From Puffinus mauretanicus (Eukaryota > Chordata > Aves > Procellariiformes > Procellariidae), in the NCBI GenBank assembly GCA_023333565.1, contig JAJKFH010003358.1:104268-168267 (forward strand): 64,000 nt of DNA, given 5' to 3'. Position 1 is the first letter of the stretch. Every line of letters starts with the position of its first letter. The translations under genes and the position numbers were made by a program. A model generated the notes under the pieces. It was not told the origin of the DNA. It ran no database searches and saw only the letters and a program-made list of their open reading frames with translations. This document shows positions 12,648-23,463 of this stretch, piece after piece.

Positions 12648-13185
12648 TGTTTCAGGAATTAGGCAGCCACCACCATGGTCTCATGGTAGGAATTATGCGG
12701 GTGCCACCTCAACAGGGCTCGGCCCTAGGTTCCTGCTCGCAGAAGACAAGTCGCCAATCCGCTGAGTAAATAAGTGTTTTATTTATCTGACATGCAGAGC
12801 AGCTCGAGCTGGGTGTCTCCAAGGAGGACCCCTACTGCAGATCGCAGACCCCAATTAGCCTTACAGAGAGATTTCCTGGAACGTACCACCCCTCACCCAA
12901 TCCCCAAGTCCAATCACTTAATTCTGGTTGGTGGTCTCTTGATTTCATACTGGTGTTCCTGGTCACTGGGCTGGCCTTCTTCTGAAGTTACCTCATTCTC
13001 TTGGAATTGTTTCCTTGGTCCTTTTCTTCTTCATTCTGCTTGCATCTGCCAGTTTCAGCTAGTTTTGTGTTTGCAGCATTAGCTTTATCAAAAAGTTCAC
13101 TGTCAGTCAACTCTTGTGGCCTAAGGCTTCAACTCCTTTAGCTTCTAGTGCTAAGCAAGGCTATTAATCCTAACAATTCCCAACA
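12648..13185 (-). mobile_element. probable solo LTR (unassigned family)
   Basis: On the minus strand the block begins TGTTGGGAATTGTTAGG and ends CCTGAAACA, giving TG...CA termini. A reverse-complement polyadenylation-like segment lies near 12775 (AATAAA-type in 'gttttatttat'). Length of about 540 bp suits an LTR. No matching target duplication was found: the left flank is minisatellite and the right flank is not. It may therefore be rearranged, or my boundaries may be off by a few bases. Confidence 0.5.
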
Positions 13186-13329
13186 CAGGTAACTGCAAGC
13201 TCTACTGGAGCAACTCTGAGAGACCGGGCAACATCCGGGAGCATCTTCTTGGAGGTTGTTGGGAAATTCCTTTGCCAATAGAAATGGCAGCAGGTGTCAA
13301 AATTTAGAGCAACTGAACCTTTCGCTACT

Positions 13330-13697
13330 TATCATGTTCAGGGCTTCATCACATGTAACAGTAACTTGGAAAGACAAACGCCTTCCTCCCCCGCCACCCC
13401 CCGCCTTGCTCCTTCTTTCCCCAACTTCTATTGCTGAGCGTGATGTCATATGGTGTGGGATATCCCCTTGGTCAGTTGGGATCAGCTGTCCCGGCTGTGT
13501 CCCCTCCCAACATCTTGTGTACTCCCAGTCTACTCGCTGGCGGGGCTGTGTGAGAAGCAGAAAAGGCCTTGACACTGTGCACGCACTGTTCAGCCATGGC
13601 TAAAACATCGGTGCGTTACCGACACTGTTTTGGTCACAAATCCAAACCATACAAGCTACGATGAAGAAAGTTAACTCTATCCCATCCACAACCAGTA
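13330..13697 (-). mobile_element. ERVL-type LTR fragment
   Basis: The right end matches the start of the ERVL LTR family seen at 15192, 30046 and 47189 (reverse complement of TGTACTGG...GGGATAGAGTTAAC). It includes the conserved 'agcagaaaaggccttg' and 'cagctgtcccggctgtgtcccctccc' blocks and a CRE-like TGATGTCA at 13441-13448. The part that should hold the R-U5 end is missing or too diverged at the left, so the element is truncated. Confidence 0.75.
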
Positions 13698-13954
13698 CAC
13701 CTGCTCCGCTCTGTCACCAACTCCACACTCAATGAGGTCCCCATCTCTGTGCTTGGTGCCACCCCTGACACATGCTTGCAATGTCCCAAACCCCAGACTT
13801 TTAAAGGTCCCCACGCCCTTGCTCGGCACATCCTAGTCCCCACTTAGTGCTGCCCACATCCTCCTGCCATTGGCCTCGTTCCTGTGCTCGCCACTTCAGG
13901 CATGCCTGTGATCGACAAGGTCCCTCTCAACACATGTAAGGCCGCCTTTCATCC

Positions 13955-14045
13955 CAGAATGGCTGAGGTTGGAGGGCACCTCTGGAGACCACCTAGTCCA
14001 AGCGCCTGCTCAAGCAGGAGCAGGCTGCCCAGGCCCTGATCCAGC
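13955..14045 (-). mobile_element. CR1 3'-end scrap
   Basis: 'cagaatggctgaggttggagggcacctctggagaccacctagtccaa' is recognisable in pieces as the reverse complement of an older CR1 3' end. Only about 90 bp remain and no octamer tail is preserved. Confidence 0.65.
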
Positions 14046-14330
14046 CGCATGTTTCTGCATTTGGCAGCTGTTTCTGGACTTGGGGGGGCTGTTGGCAGGT
14101 TTAAGGTGTGCCCCTAGGCTCGGGGTGTTTGTGGGCCTGGTACTTTCTGCCAATTTTGGGTGAAACTTGAGGGTTTGGGGGTGTTGCTGTGTCAGGTGCG
14201 TGCTGCCAGGTTTGGGAGGGGTGCTGCCAGGTGTGGGGTGCATCTGGATTTAGGGTTTGTTCCTGGATTTGGGCAATGCTACCAGGTCTTAGGGTTATTT
14301 CTGGTTTGGGGATGCCACTGCTGTTGAAAG
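14046..14330. repeat. G/T-rich degenerate low-complexity repeat
   Basis: Loose repetition of 'ctgccaggtttggg', 'ctggatttaggg' and 'ggtttgggg' phrases with no sharp period. It appears to be an old degenerate minisatellite. Confidence 0.4.
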
Positions 14331-14934
14331 CAGCATCTGCTCCAGTGGAAACAAGCCCTGTCCCTGCAGCAGTGCCAGTAGCGCATCTCGTAAGGTGCTG
14401 GGCACCGGTGTGGTCATGCTGCGCTCTGTGGCTGGTTGTTTCAGCAGCTCAGGTACCCGGCTGGCCACCCTTGAGAAGAGCTGTGCTGCCACCCTCAGAT
14501 GTTGTTAACTTGCCCTGTTTGAGGTGAAATCGTGTCTCTCACATTTAGAGTACTTTAGGATAGTGCACACTGTGCTGTCTGCTCTGCCTGGTAGTAAATG
14601 ATGTGTTTCTGTTTGTAGTTTCATGGCCTTATTCCTTCTTTTGAATCTCTGATGCAGATCACTCAGGGCCATTGATCGAGGCTGATTTTTGCATTGTGCC
14701 TGCTGTTTTGCTTGGCAGCGCTGCAGGAGGGGAGCTGGGCAGCGCTGCTCCACTGCTGGCTGCTGGAGTAGCCGTGGAGGAAAGAGGCTTTAAGAAATCA
14801 CTTCCCAAGGCCAGCTGAAGCTCAGGAGGTTTTCTGCCAGTGGAGTTGCTGTGGCACTTAGATCACTTGGCAAAATCTCTAACTTTTCTTGGGTTCACCT
14901 TAGTTTCTGCTCTGTATGTTATTGTTGGCAAGCT
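14331..14934. other. no gene recognised
   Basis: Nothing identifiable on either strand. The segment next to the polypyrimidine tract has no counterpart beyond the 5.1-6.9 kb polypurine tract. Confidence 0.4.
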
Positions 14935-15191
14935 TTTTTTTCTTCTTTTCCTCTGCCTCCTGTTCCTCCTCTTCCTTACCCTCCTCCTGTTCTTTCTTCT
15001 CCTCCTTCTCATCCTCTACCTCCTTCGCCTTTTCTTCCTCATGTTCATCCTCCTCCTTTTCCTCCTCCTCCTGTTATTCCTCCTCATTTTGTTATTCCTC
15101 CTCCTATTCTTCTAGTTCTTTCTCCTACTTCTCCTGTTCTTCTTCCTCTTCCATTTCCTTCTCTTGTTCTTCCTTATGCTGTTCTTCCCGT
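14935..15191. repeat. polypyrimidine tract (arm 2 side)
   Basis: CTCCTCCT, TTCTTCTCC and CTGTTCTTCC units, the reverse complement of the 5.1-6.9 kb tract. It continues after the inserted LTR at 15777-15866. Only about 350 bp of tract remains in this arm, against about 1.8 kb in the other. Confidence 0.9.
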
Positions 15192-15776
15192 TGTCCCTGT
15201 TTCAGCTGGGACAGAGTTAATTTTCTTCCTAGTAGCCGGTATAGTGCTGTGTTTTGGATTTAGTATGAGAATAATGTTGGTAACACACTGATGTTCTGAG
15301 CAGTGCTTACACAGAATCAAGGCCTTTTCTGCTTCTCACCCCACCCCACCAGCGAGTAGGCTGGGGGTGCACAAGAAGCTGGGAGGGGACGCAGCTAGGA
15401 CAGCTGACCCCAACTGACCAAAGGGATATTCCACACCATATGACGTCATGCTCAGCATATAAAGCTGGGGGAAGAAGAAGGAAGCAGGGGGACGTTCAGA
15501 GTGATGGCGTTTGTCTTCCCAAGTAACCTTTACACATGATGGAGCCCTGCTTTCCTGGCGATGGCTGAACACCTGCCTGCCGATGAGAAGGAGTGAATGA
15601 ATTCCTTGATTTGCTTTGCTTGCGTGCGCGGCTTTTGCTTTACTTATTAAACTGCCTTTATTTCAACCACAAGTGTTCTCACTTTTACTTTTCTGATTCT
15701 CTCCCCCACCCCACCGGGGGGGAGTGAGCGAGCGGCTGTGTGGTGCTTAGTTGCTGGCTGGGGTTAAACCACGACA
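15192..15776 (+). mobile_element. solo ERVL-type LTR with CCCGT target duplication
   Basis: TG...CA element of 585 bp starting TGTCCCTGTTTCAGCTGGG and ending TTAAACCACGACA. It is flanked by a perfect 5-bp direct repeat, CCCGT, at 15187-15191 and 15777-15781. It contains a CRE palindrome (15441-15448), a TATA box (15458-15463) and an ATTAAA polyadenylation signal (15646-15651). Five-base target duplications are known for ERVL-class elements. No internal viral sequence remains, so it is a product of LTR-LTR recombination. It lies inside the polypyrimidine tract and is younger than the inverted duplication or confined to this arm. Confidence 0.93.
15441..15463 (+). promoter_or_regulatory. CRE palindrome plus TATA box in solo LTR
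   Basis: TGACGTCA at 15441-15448 is followed nine bases later by TATAAA at 15458-15463. This is the U3 core promoter arrangement shared by the related LTRs in this window. Confidence 0.7.
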
Positions 15777-15781
15777 CCCGT

Positions 15782-16240
15782 TTATTCTTCTCCTGTTCTT
15801 CTTCCCCTTTTTTCTTATCCTCCCCCTGTTCTTCCTGTTCTTCCTTTTCCTCCTCCTCATCCCTCACTAAATCTAGTTTCAAGCTCTCCGCGTAAGCCTG
15901 GCCAGCATGTAGCCTAAGTAGCATTTACATATAGGAAGAAATCTGGATTTTTTTCCCCCTCCTCTCAGCCCAGAGGATCCCACATAGTTGTCCTTGGACT
16001 CAAAGGCAGAGAGAAATCCACCAAAGAGCAGTGGCCAAACAGTGAGCACAGAGGCAGCTGTAGCCAAAAGCACCTGAGCCTGAGGATGGCAGGGAATGTG
16101 CTGATGCGCAGACAGGTCAGGTGCTGAAGGGGTTTTAATTTCATCTAAGACCAAAAACTCATGGATCTGGCTGCACCCACTACATTCTGTTCCTGAGGCA
16201 GTTGGGAACATCACCTGGGGTTAAGGTTCTCTAATCCTTG
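15782..16240 (-). repeat. inverted duplication, arm 2
   Basis: Reverse complement of 4728-5187. It stops at the first base of the ERV-A LTR at 16241. In arm 1 the sequence continues past this point, so arm 2 was cut by the ERV-A insertion or a later exchange. Confidence 0.9.
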
Positions 16241-17053
16241 TGTCACAGATGGAGCGAGAGAGAGAGATGCACTTCACTTGTAAAAGAGAAGTAGCTATAT
16301 GTTTATTGATGCAAGACAGCGATTTAACAAAGTTGGATAGTAAATGCAACAGTGAGTTAACAAGGTTCGACGGCAAGGTACACTTGATTAGTTACTGCAT
16401 GGAGGACAGGGTCAGACAAAACTGTCAGGGAGAGCCTCCCATTGAGTCATGATGTTCAGAGAGGACTCCCTTGCTTTCTAAATTCCTTCCCTTAGAAAGG
16501 AGTCTAGGTGCAGCTGGATGCAAACTTAGTCCCAGACTTGGTCAATGGTTTATGTCTAAAGGATTATATATGTACACAATCAATCCTTTATATCACTTAG
16601 CTAAGATTTCAAAGTTTCAGTGCGCTTATTCCCAATTCACTTACCGAGTATCTGGCATGATAAGGATTCTCTCAACCTCAAGGAGCAAGCCTGAGAGGCG
16701 ACCCTACTCAAGGGGAGATCCTAGCGTGCAGCCCACTGCCGTGCAGGAGAGCTGAAAGGGCTCTTGGGCTGCCCACTATTTATGGGGGTAAGATGACTGA
16801 CTCATAGTCATATTTACATACCAACTGTGGACAGTAGTTTCTTCCAAATTTGGCTTGAGCCACCCATTGATCAGCACTGTGGTTAGGTGGACACATCGCC
16901 TATTGTGTTGTTATCTGTCTCCCCCGAATCCACTTTGAACTGGATGCATCCATCACAACCAGACGCATCCATCATGGTCGCCACAGGTGGTTATCACTTG
17001 AGCAGGGTTATGGGAAAAGGTCAGGTCGGGGGTAGGGGGAGCACGCCATCACA
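16241..17053 (-). repeat. ERV-A 3' LTR
   Basis: 813-bp repeat nearly identical to 27825-28600 over most of its length, including the 'gaggactcccttgctttctaaattcc' and 'caatcctttatatcacttagc' regions in pieces. On the minus strand it starts TGTGATGG and ends TGTGACA. A purine-rich GGGGTGGAG (17054-17062, minus strand) lies immediately upstream as a polypurine tract. The two LTRs differ by scattered substitutions and by a rearranged stretch near 16915-16985. Confidence 0.9.
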
Positions 17054-17189
17054 CTCCACCCCGTGACCATAGTCAATTCATCTTACTCTCACAGAGTGGT
17101 GGTACGGTCACCTCTTGCCTCTGTGCCATAAAGAGTATATTAGTAATTTATGTGCTACAGATCCACGGCAAGTAGATAGTGAAGCATCG

Positions 17190-17423
17190 CTATCTGCTAT
17201 GTATTAGTTTGTATGTTTTGGGTGGTTGGAGCTGGGTTATTTGTTTTATGATGTACCAAACCTTTATATACAATATAATTATAAGCAATAGACACATTGA
17301 AGTTAGAACTAGTAAAATCACAACTGAGTGAAGCATAAGATTAAACACTCCTGTTGCTGTTGGTGACCATCCAAGAGGAGTTTCCCACCAATGGTCTTCT
17401 CCATCCTTCTTCATTCTTTCCAA
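17190..17423 (-). pseudogene. ERV-A env C-terminus (transmembrane anchor)
   Basis: A 77-codon frame with a tryptophan-containing juxtamembrane part, then an about 25-residue hydrophobic segment rich in Leu, Ile and Val, then a short tail with Lys and Gln. This is the expected end of a retroviral transmembrane subunit just before the 3' LTR. It is separated from the larger env fragment by about 150 bp of broken frame. Confidence 0.7.
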
Positions 17424-17575
17424 GACACGATGTATCTGTTTTGTATCATGATGAACAGTGATTGGAGTTTTGTGTCCACTGTTTCAGACGCATTCTAGCA
17501 GTTGACACAGGTCATCGTGTTGTAGTAATTTCTTCACCAATGTAAGGTTCATTCCGATGGGGGTAGGCAATTGAC

Positions 17576-18277
17576 TCAATGTATAATTAGACTGTAACAA
17601 TTGATGAGACTTAACAGGAGCTGAATAATTAAAGTTGATCCCATAATTTTAGTAAAGTTGCGAACACAAATATTTGAGTGATTGCTTGTACCTACAGTAT
17701 TGTTATCTACGAATATAAAATCACAAAGAGTTCTCATACAAACACATCCATTTCCAGCATATAAAAGTACAGTTTCAGGGGTTTCATCGGGATGTATTTC
17801 AAAATGACAAACATTTTGTTCAGTGTCAAGACAAATGTCTTGGGCTTTGATGGTGTTACTCTCACAAATAAATCCTTGTTCCTGTACAATGCATGCATTA
17901 ACATCAACAGTTTGCCATTTGTTTCCATTTTGTTGGGCCCACACTCTATGTTCTAATGGATAGAGGATGGTTCCATTACGATATCCTAACGCAATAATTT
18001 GGTATATGGCGTATAAGGAAGCACTGCGTATGGTTAAGACAAAAGCTGTTGCCTTATTGTTGATGGGGTCACAAGTGAAATTGAGTAAATACCACCAGGA
18101 TTGGAATTCTTTCTCAAATTTAGTTGCATTATCCCAAATTACGTTTCGAATTTCAGTGGGTAAGGTGCCCTTTTTTTTGTGGGGAAGGGGGGGGGCTGCA
18201 CCAAGTGCATCCACAATCAATTGATGGTCCCTTTCATTAATTCTTTCCCACTGAGGCAGTATATCAGATGAGACCAT
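17576..18277 (-). pseudogene. ERV-A env fragment, 233 codons open
   Basis: Longest surviving frame of ERV-A. The predicted peptide has seven potential N-glycosylation sites (for example NAT, NFT, NGT, NNT, NHS), a CxC...C cluster near residues 180-185, and a hydrophobic stretch near its C-terminal end. These are the hallmarks of a retroviral envelope ectodomain. It lies between the pol remnant and the membrane anchor, where env is expected. The N-terminal signal region is not in the same frame and the anchor is in a separate frame, so as it stands this is a fragment. Length and absence of stops may be chance survival. Confidence 0.7.
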
Positions 18278-18599
18278 TGGTTAGTTCCCAGTGCTAAGAG
18301 AGAAGACTGCAATGCGTGTAAGCAGCATTGTTAGGGTTTGAGGTAGTAACATGAACACAGCATTTCCGTTTGCCATCCTGCAGGGTGCTGTAAGAGAAAA
18401 ACAGAGACTTGTTTTGGTGGGGAGAGTCTGAACAGGTTACCCTGCTCAAAAAGAATGAAAAATCCATCGTGCACTAATTCTATGTTTTGCACCACTGCTA
18501 TCGGTAGCTTCCCAGGCAAGTGGGCCATGAGGTTTAGTTGAAGTTTTCCCATTGACAGAGCCACTGTGTGGCACTGGCCCACACAGCATAAGAGTCTAC

Positions 18600-20310
18600 A
18601 TATATGATTTTTGCTCCATTCTCTGCTGCCAAAACAACTGCTCTTATTTCTCCTACTTGTACAGTGCCGTCACCTTCTTCTATTACTCATTTGCCGGTGG
18701 TAATATCTAATGCAACGGCCTTATATTGCCATTTACCATTTACACTTTTTCTGAAGCATCCGTAAACCAAATGTTTTCTGTTCGTGTACCCTCAGTGAGG
18801 GGCGATGCATCCAGAATGGGTGAAGGTTTAAAAGGTTCTTGTAACACTAAAGGGTCTGTGTTTATGGGCATCTGCAATTTGGAGACCTTAGTGTGTCCTT
18901 CAGTTAATTGCATATTTTCTGCAACTCCAGTTAGGTAGGCATACCATTTTCTGATAGTGGGTTTTTGTGCAACTCCTTCGCGGGGAGCAATCCCCTTTAG
19001 GATTGCTTCTAATAAATTAAATGATTCTCTAGTTTGCACAGGTTGTCCCTGATGTATTTTCTCAACTTGTTTAACTGCTCGGGCTAAAGACAAAAGTCCC
19101 TTTTCCCATTCAGAGTATCGTTGTTCTGTTTCTTTAAATGCGGTTGACCAACAAAGGTCTTTTTGGCCCATCGGGGCCAGTTTGGCACAGGTTACAGTAA
19201 GTAGCGTGTTTGGCAAAACCCCATTTGGCTATAATAGGGTCGCGGGGGTGTACTGGTCCCAGTGACTGATATGTTTTTAATTCTTCAGTTATAGTTTTAA
19301 CCGCCTCTTTATGCTCTCATTTCCACTCCCAGGGTTTGCCGTTCCGTAAGAGTGAGTATAATGGATGGGAAATGATAGAAAATCCAGGTACATGCTTCCT
19401 CCAATATCCAAAAGTTCCCATTAATTGTTGTAACTTCCTCCTTGATTGGGGCATTTGCAGCTCTTCAGTTTTTCTTAAGGTATCTGGAGGAATCACTGCA
19501 CTGCTTGCTATCCACCAAGTACCTAAAAATTTTACTTCTTTGCTTGGTCCCTGACATTTTCTGTGTGGAGTCTCAGTTTCTGCTTTATCTAGTATTTGCC
19601 ATACTGCTGCTGTCGCTTCCCCCACCTTTTCAGAGGAAGTTCCTCCAATCAGAATATCATGTATATATTGGTACAGTTTCACATCTTGGGGGAGTGAGGC
19701 TGTCTGTAAAAGTTCAGCAATTGTGGGTGAATGTTTATACCCCTCTGGGAATCTGTTAAAGATATATTGTATTCCCTTCCAAGTGAAAGCAAACTTCTCT
19801 GTATCCTCCCTCTTCAAGGGAACCATAAAGAACATATCCTTTACATCTAGCACTGCCATCCATGGGTACGCAGAGCTTGCAAAGTAGCTGTTGAGTTTGC
19901 AACGTTTGGTAGAGCAGCTGTTAACGGGGCTGTTTTGGCGTTCAGGCGCTGATAATCAATTGTTAAACGCCACCTCCCGTCTGGTTTCCAAACTGGCCAG
20001 ACAGGTGAGTTAATGGGGAGTGGGTTCTGGAGATAGTTTGTCATTTCTCCAAATCAGCTATGACTTCAGCAGCAGAAATCGGATATTGCAGTACGTTAGT
20101 GATTTTTGACTTGGGGAGGGCAGGGACTGCGCAAAGTACACGCACTGGAGCCTCCCTATTTCCGCCGGGGTCGGGATTGATGTTTGAGCTAAAGGACCAC
20201 ATGCTGCCGTTCGGCAGGTGCCAGGTTCGTCCGTTTAAAACATTTAAAACATATTGGAAAGCTAAAATATTTTCATTATGATCTTTAATTGCAAAGCGAG
20301 TGAGCGACAC
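18600..20310 (-). pseudogene. ERV-A pol remnant: RT and RNase H
   Basis: Minus-strand frames at 20310-20041, 20044-19847 and 19859-19317 make up a reverse transcriptase: the 'SPVWPVWKPDGRWRLTIDYQ' region, then the 'DVKDMFF' palm strand, then the catalytic box. The catalytic box reads YIHD where YxDD is required, so one metal-binding Asp is lost. 19216-18740 continues into RNase H, beginning WFTDAS at its end. At least three frameshifts separate these parts. Integrase, normally next, is missing. Confidence 0.88.
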
Positions 20311-20340
20311 ATGTTTCTCGCCCGGGAGCCATAAATTGAC

Positions 20341-20409
20341 CTTGGCAGTTATTCAACAAGGATTCAACAAGTTATTCAACAATTTATTCAACAGTTATTA
20401 ACTGCCAAG
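20341..20409. repeat. 11-bp inverted repeat enclosing ATTCAAC repeats
   Basis: CTTGGCAGTTA at 20341-20351 and its exact reverse complement TAACTGCCAAG at 20399-20409 enclose a 47-base loop. The loop holds four ATTCAAC units and a fifth lies just outside. It is within ERV-A between the protease and RT parts. Confidence 0.8.
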
Positions 20410-20499
20410 TAATTCAACACTGCCTCAGTTCACAACGGTAATCTTAACCCTTTGCTGTCCGGATTGCATGCCCAGCTTCTCGGCATCTTGTTGTGTTAG

Positions 20500-21047
20500 T
20501 GATGCAGTAGGTACAGTCTGTTACAGTACCTCTTATGCCATACTGCTCGCTTCTTTAATTCCAAACAATGAAGACTTGTTGCTTAGGAGGTAACTAGCAG
20601 GTATTGTGTTTGCAGGTGTGTAGTATTGTTAGACCCTAGTAATGATTAACCTTGAAATTAAGAATCATAAATGAATGTGGTCCAGACATGGCTCGGAGAC
20701 AAATCTCGACCTTATAAGGAAAGAAAGGAACGGGTTCATGAAGAGTTCACTACCCTACCGACCACCAGAGACCACTCGAGACCCTCAAGAAGACTCTAAA
20801 GACTTCAGTGCGCAGGTGTCTAGGATGATGTAATATTAGAATTAGTTCTCGAAAATGTAACGAATATGTAGAAGAATCTTAAAATATGTATGAGAAGCAT
20901 GGATATAAACAGAAAGGTGACTAGACCAGGTGTGCTTGATTTGTGGCAAGTCCACCGAGCACCCAGGCCTGAATAAAACACTCTCTCTCCTCAGCGTGTG
21001 GAATTGGTTACTTGCACGCCGGGCACGAATCCGCTTTTCGGACAACA
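20500..21047 (+). repeat. ERV-B 5' LTR
   Basis: 548 bp, TGATGCAGTAGG... to ...TTTTCGGACAACA. It contains AATAAA at about 20973 in 'cctgaataaaacac', followed by the R-U5 segment. A TATA-like 'ccttataagg' lies at about 20711. Confidence 0.92.
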
Positions 21048-21052
21048 GTTTT

Positions 21053-21070
21053 TGGTGACCCAGGTGGGAC
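21053..21070 (+). other. ERV-B primer binding site
   Basis: TGGTGACCCAGGTGGGAC starts five bases after the LTR end and opens with the obligatory TGG. I could not match it confidently to one tRNA. Confidence 0.6.
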
Positions 21071-21240
21071 TGCTGTGAAGCCTTGCCCGCATCGACTTGC
21101 CGGCTCTCGGTGGGGAGACCCTGCTCTCTGGACTCCAGCGCGCACCGACCTTTTGATCGGGGACTCTGTGAGTATTCTCCCCAACCAGAGCAGATGAGCG
21201 ACTCAATGGTGCAATGCTAAGGTAAATGAGATATTGTTCT

Positions 21241-21478
21241 GGGGTATAAAATTGTGCATGCATTTGGTAAGGAATTGTGGCCAAAGGTAAAAAGGTATAT
21301 TCATATGCATTTGACAGTGACGACTGAAGTATATGAAGTTGTAGGCGCCAGGGGTAAACCGGTATATTCATATGCGTTTGACAGTGACGACTGGAGTATA
21401 TGAAATTGTGGCCAAAGGTAAAAAGGGTATATTCATATACGTTTGACAGTGACGACTGGAGTATATGAAATCATGGTT
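21241..21478 (+). repeat. 66-bp tandem repeat in ERV-B leader
   Basis: Three copies with a period of about 66 bp (landmark GTATATTCATATGC at 21295, 21362 and 21427), each with 'tttgacagtgacgactg' and 'gtatatgaa', preceded by a partial unit. They lie in the untranslated leader between primer site and gag. Confidence 0.88.
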
Positions 21479-22198
21479 AAGAACGTTCTTTTTGGGCAAA
21501 AATATGGGAACTCAATAGTCTAAAGTAACACCTTGCTCTCCCCTTGGATGCATCATAAAACATTGGGGAAAATTTGGGGGAGATCCTTTGAGAAAGGAGA
21601 AATTAATTGAGTCTTGTACTAAATGGTGGCCAATGTATAAATTAGAAGATGAGGTAAGATGGTCAGAATTGGGAACTTTGCAATATAATACTATCTTGCA
21701 GCTTATGTTGTTTTGTTGACAACAGGGTAAATGGGAGGAGGTCCCTTATGTGGACTTGTTCTTTACGTTGAGAAATGATCATGAAATTCGGAAGAAATCT
21801 AAACTTTTAGACTCAGATTCTAATGTGATGATGATGATGATGAGGACAAGGAACCAAAAACGCATTGTAGTATAGGAAAATGGTGTTTAAAACTAGGAGA
21901 AGAGGAAGAAGATACACAGATGTTGGTGGCACCAAGTAAAAATGAAAGTTTTGAAACTGAAGCAAGGGGAAGTAATCCATTTAGTCCAATAGCTGGCAGA
22001 ACTAGGACCCAACAGGGGTCTGTTTTATTAGCACCCCTTTGTCAGGCTGTGGGCCTAAGGGGGGAACCAGTGTTTGTGAAAATACCTTTTACTACTTCTG
22101 ATTGGATGAATTGGAAAGAATTGGCAGGATCCTATAGGGAAAATCCTGAAAAGGTGTATAGCAAGATATTCTCCCAGCTGAGCCCCTGGTTCCAGTAA
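21473..22198 (+). pseudogene. ERV-B gag remnant
   Basis: From the ATG at 21473 broken frames give a matrix-like segment, with 'SPLGCIIKHWGKFGGDPL' readable at about 21530-21590 and a Trp-rich part after it. A linker then contains an ATGATGATG run (21827-21842). The start of capsid is readable in 21920-22198 ('FVKIPFTTSDWMNW'). The frame then passes directly into protease: most of capsid and all of nucleocapsid (no CCHC finger seen) are deleted. Several in-frame stops are present. Confidence 0.8.
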
Positions 22199-22713
22199 AG
22201 CTGGGAAATAAAGTAGTTGATTTTTTAGTGGACACTGGAGCAAAATATTCTGTTATAAATTCATGTAAAGGACCAATGAGTAAATTTAATGTATCTATTG
22301 TTGGGGTCACGGGAAAGAAAGAGGTAAGGCCTTTTTTGAAATGTAAAATTGGAGGAAAAACATTGATGCATGAATGTTTATATATACGGGAATGCACCGT
22401 GCCTCTCTTAGGATGGGATTTATTGAATAAATTGGGAGCACAAATTAACTTTAAAAAAGGAAAAATCCAAGTTCATTTTCCTGAAGCTAATGCCTGGCAA
22501 GCCCAAGTTTTTTTATTACAGACAAACACAGAAGAATCTGAAGAAATACCAGAAGAGATTAAAGATGCAGTTTACCCTTTTTGGGCAACAGAGAAACCAG
22601 GAAGAGCAAAAAATGTGGAACCGATAAAAGTTGAATTGAAAACAGGAGTTCAACTGGTAAGAAAGAAACAATATCCTATTAGTATAGAAGCCAGAAAAGG
22701 TTTGGAACAATAA
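22195..22713 (+). pseudogene. ERV-B protease and start of RT
   Basis: The aspartic protease is recognisable by VDTGA at about 22229-22243 and the 'LGWDLLNKLGA' flap/C-terminal motif at about 22410-22440. The frame stays open through 22713, covering the linker to RT and ending at a TAA. The catalytic Asp-Thr-Gly is intact in this copy. Confidence 0.85.
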
Positions 22714-22747
22714 TAAATAATTTTCTCAAATATGGCCTTTTAAGAGA

Positions 22748-23386
22748 ATGTACTCTATCCTTCCAGTGAAAAAGCCAGATAACCAAGGATATAGGTTGGT
22801 TCAAGATTTAAGAGCAATAAGTCAATTAGTGGTGGACATTCATCCAGTAGTCCCTAATCCATATACGCTGCTAACAACTATCAATGAATCAAATGCACAT
22901 TTCTCAGTTCTAGATTTGAAAGATGCTTTCTTTTGTATAGCTCTGGAAGAAAACAGTCAAAAGATTTTTGCCTTTGAAGGGGAAGATCCGTCGACTGGGA
23001 GGAGAACTCAGCTCTGCTGGACTGTGCTGCCACAAGGGTTTAAAAATAGCCCAAACATCTTTGGAGCAGCCCTGACCAAGGAATTGGAACAGTGGTGTGG
23101 TAAGGAAGATCAAATCACCCTCCTTCAGTCTGTTGATGACATCCTATTGGGAGCAGATACTATTGAGATCTGCAAAGAGAAGACTGTTAGCCTCCTAAAC
23201 TTTTGGGGAATGGCTAGGTACAGGGTGTCAGAAAAGAAAGCACAAATTGCAAAACAAACAGTAATTTATTTGGGATTTGAGATTTCCCAAGGACAACGAA
23301 GATTGGGAAATGATAGAAAAGAGGCCATTTGCAAGATGGCACCCCCTCAATCTACAATATCGAGCTCCGTTAGTGGAACAAGATGA
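22748..23386 (+). pseudogene. ERV-B reverse transcriptase remnant
   Basis: An open frame of 212 codons covers fingers and palm: 'RLVQDLRAI', 'FSVLDLKDAFF', 'LPQGFKNSP', then the catalytic box. The box reads SVDD, with Ser where Tyr is usual; both catalytic Asp of the box remain. The frame ends at 23386 and the thumb and connection domains are missing before RNase H. Confidence 0.9.
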
Positions 23387-23463
23387 CATCATTTTGAAGT
23401 AAATGCAATTTTAAATCCTGCTTCTTCAATGCCAAGTGAAAAAGAGAGTGATCCTAATCACGA

